Shown here one piece after another: positions 46,086-53,694 of a stretch of DNA of 64,000 nt. The DNA lies in contig JALHMY010000031.1 in the NCBI GenBank assembly GCA_022843805.1, positions 26,978-90,977 of the forward strand, given 5' to 3'. How positions within the stretch are numbered: position 1 is the stretch's first letter; each line of letters begins with the position of its first letter. The notes beneath the pieces are model-generated. The model was not told the DNA's origin, searched no databases, and saw only the letters and a list, made by a program, of their open reading frames with translations. Made by a program: the position numbers and the translations under genes. Source of the stretch: Fuerstiella sp. Lineage in GTDB: Bacteria > Planctomycetota > Planctomycetia > Planctomycetales > Planctomycetaceae.

Positions 46086-47459
46086 ATGCTGGATGCATAT
46101 CGGTCACTGATTCTGCCCGACGTTCAGCAAATGCTGAATGAATCGGACCGGCACGGACTGACTGCATTCTGCAAAGTCGTTCATCCTGTCGTTGTCGCCG
46201 AGATTCTCGAAGAACTGGACGACGCTCAGGTCTGGACAGTTCTTGACCATGCGGATCTGAATCTTCGAGTCGAGATCTTTGAGCACATTTCGCTGCGGCG
46301 GCAGGCGGAACTTGTTGAGACACTTGATTCCGGTCGCCTGTCAGAGCTGCTCGAACAGATGTCTGCGGACGATCGCGTTGACCTGCTGACGCGCATGCCT
46401 CAGGATCGTCGTGAAGATGTGCTGAGACTGATTGCCAAGGCGGAGCGAAACGACATTCGGCGGTTACTCTCGTACGATGCGTCCAGCGCCGGGGCAATTA
46501 TGACGACGGAGTATGCGTCGCTGCCCGCAAATATTACCGTCCGCGAGGCACTCGACAGGCTGCGATTGCAGGCACCAAACAGCGAAACCATTTACTACGT
46601 CTATATTCTTGACGAAAATCGTCGGCTGGAAGGCCTGATTTCGCTGAGAGAAATGATTCTGGCACGCCCGGATGCCGTGCTGTGGGACATCATGGAGCGT
46701 GACGTTATCCGTATGAAAGTTACGGAAGAACGTGAGGTCGTCGCTCAGGAACTCGCCCGCTATAACTTTCTCGCCGTGCCCATTGTGGACAACGATGATC
46801 GGCTGGTAGGAATTGTTACTCACGACGACGCCCTGGACGTTGTTCAGGAAGAAGCGACCGAAGACGCCTATCTGCAGGGTGCCGTTCAGCCGCTCGTCGA
46901 TTCTTATGAAGATACTCCTCTGCTGACCATCCTGTGGAAACGCGGCATCTGGCTCGTGTTTCTGTCCTTTATGGCTCTGACCAACGCGAGAGTACTGGAC
47001 TACTACAGTGATACGTCACAGGAACTGACAGTACTGATCCTCATGTTCCTGCCGCTGGTGATGGCGAGCGGCGGAAACGCAGGTTCACAGTCAGCCACTT
47101 TGTTTATCAGAATGATTGCCTTGCAGGGTGGAGAAACGCTGGATGATTCTCTGATTGGCCAGCATCGCCCGGTGATTGCCCGCGAACTTCTGGTCGCATT
47201 GTCACTTGGCGTGATTCTCGCTGCGATGGACAGCCTTGTTGCCTGGTTATGGTTTCAGAAGTCCCTTGCCGAAGCATCTGTGATCGGATGCACGGTTGTT
47301 TGTGTGGTCATTATGGGAACAGCGTTTGGAGCGATGTTGCCCTTAATTCTCCGGAGGCTTGGAATGGATCCGGCGATTATGTCAAACCCGCTGATTGCTT
47401 CGATTCTGGATGTTCTGGCCGTGACAATCTTCTTTCAGATTGCGATTATGGTGCTGTGA
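46086..47459 (+). CDS. mgtE: magnesium transporter MgtE
   Basis: 457-residue MgtE Mg2+ channel. The N-terminal helical domain (LDDAQVWTVLDHADLNLRVEIF, QMSADDRVDLLTRMPQDRREDVLRLI) is followed by a CBS pair (~135-260; AGAIMTTEYASLPANITVREAL and ERDVIRMKVTEEREVV) that senses Mg2+. Five membrane helices follow, with PLVMASGGNAGSQSATLFIR and a C-terminal GMDPAIMSNPLIASILDVL that match the pore signature. No clear Shine-Dalgarno precedes the ATG. The gene begins 12 bp after the rpsI terminator. dinG follows in 50 bp on the same strand. Confidence 0.95.
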   Translation: MLDAYRSLILPDVQQMLNESDRHGLTAFCKVVHPVVVAEILEELDDAQVWTVLDHADLNLRVEIFEHISLRRQAELVETLDSGRLSELLEQMSADDRVDLLTRMPQDRREDVLRLIAKAERNDIRRLLSYDASSAGAIMTTEYASLPANITVREALDRLRLQAPNSETIYYVYILDENRRLEGLISLREMILARPDAVLWDIMERDVIRMKVTEEREVVAQELARYNFLAVPIVDNDDRLVGIVTHDDALDVVQEEATEDAYLQGAVQPLVDSYEDTPLLTILWKRGIWLVFLSFMALTNARVLDYYSDTSQELTVLILMFLPLVMASGGNAGSQSATLFIRMIALQGGETLDDSLIGQHRPVIARELLVALSLGVILAAMDSLVAWLWFQKSLAEASVIGCTVVCVVIMGTAFGAMLPLILRRLGMDPAIMSNPLIASILDVLAVTIFFQIAIMVL

Positions 47460-47508
47460 GTTTCCTGCCGGAGCTTGCGATATTCGGGCAGACAATCCAG
47501 GAAAATGC

Positions 47509-49521
47509 ATGACAGACGAGGTATTCTCGGCAGAAGACATTCTTGGTCAGCACGGCGTTATTGCGCGCCGCCTTGCCGGGTATGAACCACGTACTGAACA
47601 GCTGGAAATGGCGAAAGCTGTTGAGGAAGCAATTAAGGGACGCCGGCATCTTGTCGCGGAAGCCGGGACCGGGGTTGGTAAGAGCTTTGCTTATCTGATT
47701 CCCGCGATTCTGGCAGCTCAGGAATCTCAGGGCAGTGAAGAGAAGAAGCGACGCATCGTTGTTTCCACTCACACAATCAGTCTGCAGGAGCAGCTGATCA
47801 ACCACGACATTCCGTTTCTGCAGGCTGTTCTTCCCGTCGAATTTTCCGCTGTGCTTGTCAAAGGGCGGGGAAATTATATCAGCCTGCGTCGCATGCAAAA
47901 GGTGTCTCAGCGTTCAAGCCAGCGAGCGTTGTTTGACATGAACGGAGAACGCAGCCTTTCGCAGGTTCTGAACTGGGTACAAAAAACCAAAGACGGCAGC
48001 CGTGCTGACATGAATTTTCGTCCCGATGCTGATGTCTGGGATGAAGTGGCCAGTGATCATGGCGACTGTCTGGGCAAAAAATGCCCGACTTACAACGACT
48101 GTTTCTATTTTAAAGCGCGGCGTCGAGTCTGGAATGCTGACCTGCTGATCGTGAATCACGCGCTGTTCTTTTCGGATCTGGCACTTCGTCGGGAAAATGC
48201 CACGCTGCTGCCCGACTATGACACTGTCATTTTCGACGAAGCACATACCGTCGAATCCGTTGCAGCTGACCATCTGGGGCTTAGTATCTCTGAAGGACAG
48301 ATTGAATATCTGCTGAACCGTCTTTACAACGATCAGTCACAGCGGGGATTGCTGCTGGTTTACAAGCTAACCGAAGCGCAGCAGCTGGCTCAGGCTGCTC
48401 GCAATTGTTCCCGGGACTATTTTGTCGCGGTCAGTGAATGGTCGAGTCGCTTCTGCAAATCCAACGGACGACTGGACAGGCCGGTGGAAATTATCAACAC
48501 CGTCTCACCTCGGCTGCAGCAGTTATCCAGAATGATTGCACTCGCGGCGGAAGCAAGAACGAACGAGTCCGAAAAAGTCGAGCTGGCGGCATCGGCTGCA
48601 AGATGTCAGATGCTGGCCGACAACATTGCCTCATGGGCGGAACAAAAAGCGAGTGACAGTGTATTCTGGGTCGAACGATCCGGCACCCAGCGTCAGCGAC
48701 TGACTCTGATGAGCGCGCCTGTCGAGGTCGGACCCATTCTGCGCGATCACCTCTTCAACGAAGTTCCATCTGTGATCATGACCAGCGCAACTCTGGCAAC
48801 CGGATCCAAAGACTTTCGCTTCTTCCGCTCGCGAATCGGACTGACAGAAGGGCGTGATATTCGACTCGGAAGCCCATACAACTATCTTCAGCAGGTACGT
48901 CTGATTCTGTGTTCCAATATGCCCGATCCTTCGCTTGATGCACGAGCGTTTGAAACCGCCGTATGTCGACGCATGCAGCGACATCTTCTGGAAACCGGCG
49001 GGCGGGCGTTTGTGCTGTTTACGAGTTATTCCATGATGCAGGGTTGCATGGAACGTATGATGGGCTGGATGGCCGAGCACGATTTGACGCTGTATTGCCA
49101 GGGCAAGGGGCTGCAGCGATCAGCCATGCTGGAAAAATTTAAGGAGGATCCTCGAGCCGTGCTGTTCGGAACGGACAGCTTCTGGCAGGGAGTGAATGTA
49201 CCAGGGGAGGCATTGCAAAATGTGATTATCCCCCGACTGCCCTTCAGTGTGCCCGATCATCCCCTTCTTGAAGCCCGAATTGAGAAAATCAAATCGCGGG
49301 GAGGAAATCCGTTCCGGGATTATCAGGTTCCGGAAGCCATCATCAAACTCAAACAGGGTTTCGGGCGGCTGATCCGACATCGCAACGACAGTGGTCGAGT
49401 CGTTTTAATGGATCCCCGTATTATGACAAAACACTATGGACGACTCTTTGTGCAGAGTCTTCCCGAATGTCGGCTGGAAATCGACGACGGGGAATCTATC
49501 GAAGCCGCCCCCGGGGATTGA
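47509..49521 (+). CDS. dinG: DinG/XPD-family ATP-dependent DNA helicase
   Basis: 670-residue superfamily 2 helicase. Walker A is AEAGTGVGKSFAYL, the DEAH box is VIFDEAHTVESV, motif Ia VVSTHTISLQEQL, and the C-terminal motifs include LFGTDSFWQGVNVPGE and QGFGRLIRHRND. Three Cys of the expected Fe-S cluster are present (GDC, KKC, NDC in GDCLGKKCPTYNDCFYF), but the first (usually NYxC) is Ser in GRGNYISLRRM. I recall this substitution in other members of this clade. The start at 47509 (MTDEVFSAED) is chosen by fold; an earlier in-frame ATG at 47440 overlaps mgtE. Role: repair or removal of R-loops and D-loops. Confidence 0.88.
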   Translation: MTDEVFSAEDILGQHGVIARRLAGYEPRTEQLEMAKAVEEAIKGRRHLVAEAGTGVGKSFAYLIPAILAAQESQGSEEKKRRIVVSTHTISLQEQLINHDIPFLQAVLPVEFSAVLVKGRGNYISLRRMQKVSQRSSQRALFDMNGERSLSQVLNWVQKTKDGSRADMNFRPDADVWDEVASDHGDCLGKKCPTYNDCFYFKARRRVWNADLLIVNHALFFSDLALRRENATLLPDYDTVIFDEAHTVESVAADHLGLSISEGQIEYLLNRLYNDQSQRGLLLVYKLTEAQQLAQAARNCSRDYFVAVSEWSSRFCKSNGRLDRPVEIINTVSPRLQQLSRMIALAAEARTNESEKVELAASAARCQMLADNIASWAEQKASDSVFWVERSGTQRQRLTLMSAPVEVGPILRDHLFNEVPSVIMTSATLATGSKDFRFFRSRIGLTEGRDIRLGSPYNYLQQVRLILCSNMPDPSLDARAFETAVCRRMQRHLLETGGRAFVLFTSYSMMQGCMERMMGWMAEHDLTLYCQGKGLQRSAMLEKFKEDPRAVLFGTDSFWQGVNVPGEALQNVIIPRLPFSVPDHPLLEARIEKIKSRGGNPFRDYQVPEAIIKLKQGFGRLIRHRNDSGRVVLMDPRIMTKHYGRLFVQSLPECRLEIDDGESIEAAPGD

Positions 49522-49538
49522 GCATTTCCATTGAAGTC

Positions 49539-49704
49539 TCGTGCTCCTGCTCGTACTCGAAATCCGCGCGGAGCGATCCCTGACCCGACAAATCTATCCT
49601 TCGTTCTGTTCCACGATGATTCCCGGATCGAGCAACTGTTGATCACGGTTCCTGGCGATCAAAACACGATTCGTTGTAACAGTCTCTTTCGAGCACGAGC
49701 ACGA
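49539..49704. repeat. inverted-repeat-bounded element (MITE-like)
   Basis: The left arm begins TCGTGCTCCTGCTCGTACTCGA (49539-49560), the right arm is TCGAGCACGAGCACGA (49689-49704). About 15 of 16 bases pair over the outer part. They bound about 130 bp with no ORF. It fills most of the dinG to alpha/beta hydrolase gap. Confidence 0.6.
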
Positions 49705-49721
49705 ATCATTGAGGGAAATCG

Positions 49722-50405
49722 ATGACAGCCGACACTTTGCCGATTTACCTGCTGCCGGGAATGACGGCCGATTTCCCGCTTTACAACAGGTTGCTTCCGC
49801 TGTTGCCGAATGCGAAGGTTGTGGAATTTATTGCCCCGATCCCGGGAGAAGCACTTTCCGACTACGCTGCGAGAATGGCTCCGCTGTTCGTTGCGCCCTG
49901 TTTTATCGGTGGAGTGTCATTTGGCAGCATTCTGGCACTTGAGATATCACGTCTGGTTCAGCCTGCCGGGTGTATTCTCATTTCAGGCATTCAAAAACCC
50001 TCAGAACTTCCCCCGTGGCTGCGTGCATGGCGATTGATCGGCGGTCGTTACAGTGCTCATGTTCTGAAACTTGTCGGCGACTCTGCACGAATGGTTCCGA
50101 GAGCATTTCGAACAGCCGCAACGCTGCGATTAACAAAACTCGGCGGTACTGAAGGTTCGTGGCACCGCTGGGCCACTTCAGCAGTCCTCGACTGGACCCC
50201 TCGTCAGCCAGTGTTGTTTCCGTTACTACAGATTCACGGTACCGCCGACACAACATTTCCTGTTCGCTACACGCACCCGGATGTGGTGATCGCAGGTGGC
50301 GGCCATACACTTCCTGCTTCACATCCGGTTGAAACGGCTCATGCGATACTCAATTTCACAGGTGCGGCACAACACCTGTCGCCGATCCGGAAATCCAGTG
50401 TCTGA
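49722..50405 (+). CDS. alpha/beta hydrolase
   Basis: 227-residue soluble alpha/beta hydrolase of small size. The nucleophile elbow is GGVSFGS (Ser66), the acid is Asp176 in HGTADTTFP, and the base is His195 in AGGGHTLPAS, so the triad is complete. An oxyanion-side YLLPGMTADF (the usual HG replaced by LPG) opens the fold. No signal peptide. ATG at 49722 with GAGGGA upstream. The substrate is unknown; thioesterase and carboxylesterase are both possible. Confidence 0.85.
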   Translation: MTADTLPIYLLPGMTADFPLYNRLLPLLPNAKVVEFIAPIPGEALSDYAARMAPLFVAPCFIGGVSFGSILALEISRLVQPAGCILISGIQKPSELPPWLRAWRLIGGRYSAHVLKLVGDSARMVPRAFRTAATLRLTKLGGTEGSWHRWATSAVLDWTPRQPVLFPLLQIHGTADTTFPVRYTHPDVVIAGGGHTLPASHPVETAHAILNFTGAAQHLSPIRKSSV

Positions 50406-50460
50406 CAGGCACCGCAATTCGTTATCAGCAATGAGTCTTTGACGTCGTATTGGCGCATCA

Positions 50461-50535
50461 ATCGCCCACGAGCTTGCCTCGTGGGTTTACCTCGCCTTTG
50501 CGCCAGGCGGAGTTCCTTCGAACGCCCTGAAAGAT
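50461..50535. repeat. palindromic repeat, copy 1
   Basis: Contains CCCACGAG (50465-50472) pairing with CTCGTGGG (50478-50485), followed by TTACCTCGCCTTTGCGCCAGG and CGGAGTTCCTTCGAAC. It is near-identical in its first half to the copies at 52127-52222 and 52277-52368, but lacks their CCTGGCGCAA end. It abuts the truncated istB. Confidence 0.75.
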
Positions 50536-50800
50536 CTGCCCCCAGGATCAGTGCGATCCAGCTGAGTCAGACAGCGGCCGAGCAGGTACGCCTTTTGCTT
50601 CTCTTCGAGCAGGTTGACGAGAGCTGCAGCCGTGAAGAAGCGGACGTTGTGTCCCTGGCGACACGAGGCGGCGGCGAGTGAAATCACGAGATGCGTTTTA
50701 CCCATCCCGGGAGGTCCGCCCAGAAGAACATCACGGTGCTGAGGTACGAACTTTCCGGATGCGAGATCGAAAGACAGCTTACGAAAAATCGTGCGATTGA
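50487..50800 (-). pseudogene. truncated IstB-like transposition ATPase (IS21-family remnant)
   Basis: A minus-strand frame open from about 50880 encodes an IstB-like segment from ~50800 to ~50550: FRKLSFDLASGKFVPQ, HRDVLLGGPPGMGKTHLVISLA (Walker A intact), VRFFTAAALVNLLEEKQKAY and LDRTD. Right after LDRTD, where the family continues with the LLIxDE Walker B, the similarity stops and the frame runs into the palindromic repeat, ending at a stop at 50487-50489. The Walker B and the rest of the ATPase domain are missing, and no IstA transposase lies beside it. This is a dead remnant. Confidence 0.8.
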
Positions 50801-51128
50801 GCGCTGTGGCATTGTGTTTTGTTGTCAGGGCACATTCTGCGTGACAAATCGCTGGGTTGTGTGGTAAGATGGAGGCATGTCAACAACCACCAGTTTTCTT
50901 GACCGAATCGGCCCGAACCTGAACGTCCGAACGAATCTGAGCCACCGCAGAGCCCCATTCCGGCTTCGACATCAATACCGTCTTCGAACGATGACTCAGC
51001 AAGTACGTCAGTCGCTCAGAGAACCAATCCCGGAAGACCGGGGCAATTGTTTTGAGGCATCTCCGCTGAGGCAATGCTCTTGCAAGGGGCAATCTTCTGT
51101 CGTAGCCTGACTCACGAGGGACCTGATC

Positions 51129-51899
51129 ATGTTCAGACATGCCATGTACTTTATCCTGGCGGTCAGTTGCCGCGTCATTTGCGCTGACGATTGGGGGTCG
51201 GTCGACGGACAGATCGTTGTCGACGGTGAAATCCCCGCTCGGCAGTTTCTGTTCCCTGTCGACGCTGAAGTGAAGGACAGGGAAATCTGTGCTGGAGCTG
51301 GTCGGGCTGCAGATGATTTGCAAATCGATGACTCTTCGAGAGGGCTCGCTAATGTCTTCGTATATCTGAGCTCGTCCCCGGCTCAGATACACCCGGATTT
51401 TCGGGCAGGGTTAGAAAAGCCTGTCACACTTCGCTCGCGAGAGTGTCGGTTTGTGCCGCATTGCCTGATCTGTCGAACGCGCCAGTCGATTGAATTCCAT
51501 AATGATGACGCGGTTGCCCACCACGCAAACCCGTATCCCCTTAAAAACGCAAAAAGAGGCTACCTGATTCCACCTGCGGGGAGTCCAATAAGATTCAGTT
51601 TCGAGCAACCTGAATCAAGTCCAGTCAGGATTGGTTGTGACTATCACCCTTGGATGTCTGGTTATTTGCTTGTCGTTGATCATCCATATGCAGCGATCAC
51701 TGATGCTGAAGGGCGATTTCACATCAGGGATCTGCCGGAAGGTGATCATGAATTCTGCATCTGGCACGAGCGAAGCGGTTACCTCCATCGTACGTTCAGG
51801 GTCACCGTCGTCGGCGGTGAGTCAATTTCTCTCCAGCCACTGATGGTCAGCGTCGAAAGGCTCGGTACCAGGGATACGAGTGGTGGTGCCAGGAAGTGA
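51129..51899 (+). CDS. secreted plastocyanin-like / carboxypeptidase-regulatory-like protein
   Basis: 256-residue protein with a short N-terminal signal (MFRHAMYFILAVSC, likely cut before ADD). The central part resembles a cupredoxin: IEFHNDDAVAHHANPYPL with His131/132, and GCDYHPWMSGYLLV with Cys170, His173 and Met176, the typical type-1 copper ligand spacing Cys-x2-His-x2-Met. A C-terminal carboxypeptidase-regulatory-like strand set follows (AITDAEGRFHIRDLPEGDHEFCIWHE). As I recall, this CDIHPWM pattern recurs in planctomycete proteins. Extra cysteines (RECRFVPHCLICR) may form disulfides. Likely a periplasmic copper electron carrier; unproven. GAGGGA precedes the ATG. Confidence 0.7.
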   Translation: MFRHAMYFILAVSCRVICADDWGSVDGQIVVDGEIPARQFLFPVDAEVKDREICAGAGRAADDLQIDDSSRGLANVFVYLSSSPAQIHPDFRAGLEKPVTLRSRECRFVPHCLICRTRQSIEFHNDDAVAHHANPYPLKNAKRGYLIPPAGSPIRFSFEQPESSPVRIGCDYHPWMSGYLLVVDHPYAAITDAEGRFHIRDLPEGDHEFCIWHERSGYLHRTFRVTVVGGESISLQPLMVSVERLGTRDTSGGARK

Positions 51900-52126
51900 G
51901 AATGTGGCTCGGCGAACCAATTAATCTTTAACTTCGCTTTGGCAGAGTCAATAAACGAACAGATTTTTGCGGTAGAAGCGGGGTTCGCGCCCGTGATCGG
52001 ATCGCGTCAGCCCGAAAAGTGTCGAAAAGGCTGTGTTCAGGATGCCCAGTGAGTTCCGGAGGCCCTAAGGACTGCATCATATGATGCGCGTATTGGAAAA
52101 AGCAATTGGCCTCATCTGTCGCGTTA

Positions 52127-52222
52127 GTTGCCCACGAGTTTGACTGATGGGTTTATCTCACCGCTGCGCCAGGCGGGGTTCCTTCGAGCGTCCGTGTTCC
52201 GCGGGCTCGAGCCTGGCGCAAA
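52127..52222. repeat. palindromic repeat, copy 2
   Basis: Starts GTTGCCCACGAG and ends CCTGGCGCAA. The inner TGCGCCAGG near 52165-52173 pairs with the CCTGGCGCA at the end. It is more diverged than copy 3 in the CACGAG hairpin (GACTGATGGG instead of CTCGTGGG). Confidence 0.75.
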
Positions 52223-52276
52223 GGCCCTGCGAGCCCACGAGATGAACTCGTGGGGGGCTGGGTGATGCGATTGCTC

Positions 52277-52368
52277 GCCCACGAGCTTGCCTCGTGGGTT
52301 TACCTCGCCTCTGCGCCAGGCGGAGTTCCTGCAAGTTTCCGTGTTCCGCAGGCTCGTCCAGGCGCAAT
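52277..52368. repeat. palindromic repeat, copy 3
   Basis: Starts GCCCACGAGCTTGCCTCGTGGG, which is identical to copy 1 over its first ~30 bases, runs through CTGCGCCAGGCGGAGTTCCT, and ends CCAGGCGCAA. Between copies 2 and 3 is a third CCCACGAG...CTCGTGGG hairpin (about 52233-52256). Confidence 0.8.
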
Positions 52369-52581
52369 CGCCCGACTTTCGTGCTGCAATTCCATCAAAA
52401 CCGCCCCGCCGGGACAACGGCTTTCTGAAGCAGTATTTGCCCTGATTGTCTTAATATTTGCTCAGATCAAACGAATCAGATGTATACAATCGCAGTTTTT
52501 GAGCGTTCTATTTCTGTTTTGCCAAAGTGTACGAGCATCATCGAACGTCTTCTCAGACCGTCTGAACAGGTTGAAACAGCC

Positions 52582-52896
52582 ATGGCTTACTGTCCAAAAT
52601 GTAAAGGCGAAATGTTACCGACCGCGATCACATGTCCGCATTGTGCATACGATTTCCCTGCGGACAAACAGAATGGCCAGTACAGCAGCGCCAACGGCGG
52701 TTTCGCCTATTCAACGTTCGCGGACATAGCGCTTATCGTCAGCACGTTTGCCGCCAGCATTGGAGCATGCATTACCGCAATTGCGTGCATCGTATCCATC
52801 TTTCAGGGACAATTCGCCAACGGTCTCGTTGTCTATCCGATCGCATTCCTGATGCAGGTCGGGATGCTCGTCGTATTTCTGCGCGTTCAGCAGTAA
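52582..52896 (+). CDS. zinc-ribbon membrane protein
   Basis: 104-residue protein. A zinc ribbon opens it (MAYCPKCKGEMLPTAITCPHCAYDF: two CPxC pairs). Two hydrophobic helices follow (~45-70, FADIALIVSTFAASIGACITAIAC, and ~80-102, LVVYPIAFLMQVGMLVVFL). The start at 52582 places the ribbon at the N-terminus; the longer frame from 52480 adds 34 residues without pattern. A small regulatory or scaffold membrane protein, as often found in planctomycetes. Function unknown. Confidence 0.75.
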   Translation: MAYCPKCKGEMLPTAITCPHCAYDFPADKQNGQYSSANGGFAYSTFADIALIVSTFAASIGACITAIACIVSIFQGQFANGLVVYPIAFLMQVGMLVVFLRVQQ

Positions 52897-53694
52897 AGGC
52901 AGCCGCAATGGTTCGTGGATGAAAACAGTCTACGAGGCATGAAAAATGCCGTCGTCTTAGGATGTTCGTGAAAAGGGTCAGCAGGAGCAGTTGTGTTTTC
53001 GGCCCAACGGGCCATCCGTTTCCATAGCCTGGTCCATCGGACCAGGACCGGGAAACCACAGAGTTGCCAAAGGCCCAACGGGCCGACCGTTTGATGCGTT
53101 TTTGTCGCTCCCAAAACGGCCGGCCCGTTGGGCAACGCTGTGAAGCATTTTTTTGAGTGAAGACAGTGCGATTCAACCGGGAACGGGTTTCACCACATCG
53201 CCAGGGGTCGACGCGAAGTTGGGCCGGAAACGGATTCCTGTCCTGTGTTCTTTCGTTCCCCCCATTTTTCTGCCCACAAAATTTTTCTGCCAACCCGGGT
53301 CTGCTCTCTCCCCCACACGGAACATTCTCCGCCCGATTCGCCGCCAGACGATATGTGCCAGCACACCGAGTGACATTCGAGGGCAGCCCGACTTCGGTAT
53401 GACTGATCCGAGGATGACAAGGTTTTGGCAGAAAAATTTCAGGGCAGAAAAATGAATCGCAAAGGAAATGAAGAGGACCACGAGACGTCTTCCCTTCACC
53501 TCCTCTGCGGAAAAACTCTGGCTTTTCCCTGACAAAAATCCTTCACAGCGTTGCCCGTTGGGTCGGAATCGCATGCTTTCGGACCCAGGTGCTGACCTGC
53601 CGCTCATATTTTTTCACACAAATGATGTGTCGTACGATGAGCTCTGAATGCCAGACATTCAGGGCAATTCTGACGGAACGTTAGTTTCAACCTC
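52897..53694. other. 798-bp gap with nested inverted repeats
   Basis: No coding ORF with family similarity. It holds GC-rich palindromes (GGCCCAACGGGCC at 53001-53013; CCTGGTCC...GGACCAGG at 53028-53046; a second GGCCCAACGGGCC at 53072-53084) and two nested pairs of inverted repeats (outer 53130-53152 with 53534-53556; inner 53263-53293 with 53425-53454), listed separately. Confidence 0.6.
53130..53556. mobile_element. candidate MITE-like element with nested terminal inverted repeats
   Basis: The outer arms are GGGCAACGCTGTGAAGCATT... (53130-53152) and its near-exact reverse complement (53534-53556): 22 of 23 bases agree. Nested inside are arms CATTTTTCTGCCCACAAA... (53263-53293) and their reverse complement (53425-53454), about 29 of 31 agreeing. 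The interior has no transposase. The concentric structure suggests either a non-autonomous element inserted inside another, or a single element with double ends. Confidence 0.6.

Larger units (their letters stand above)
51900..52581. other. 682-bp repeat-rich gap
   Basis: From the cupredoxin-like gene to the zinc-ribbon gene. It holds two copies of the palindromic repeat (52127-52222 and 52277-52368) and otherwise no coding ORF that I can support. The small minus-strand frames over the repeats are artefacts of the repeat. Confidence 0.5.

Noticed and set aside
50877..51110. Plus-strand 77-residue frame (MSTTTSFLDRIG...)
   Set aside because: Arg/Ser-rich without family pattern, no ribosome site of note, and antisense to the open frame upstream of the istB remnant.
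50880..51392. Minus-strand 170-residue frame next to the istB remnant, considered as a possible IstA fragment
   Set aside because: It shows no transposase motif and is mostly antisense to the plastocyanin-like gene.
52124..52417. Minus-strand 97-residue frame with two SAWRRGE/KPLVG-like units
   Set aside because: It lies wholly on repeat copies 2 and 3; the repeated peptide follows from the DNA repeat, not from a gene.
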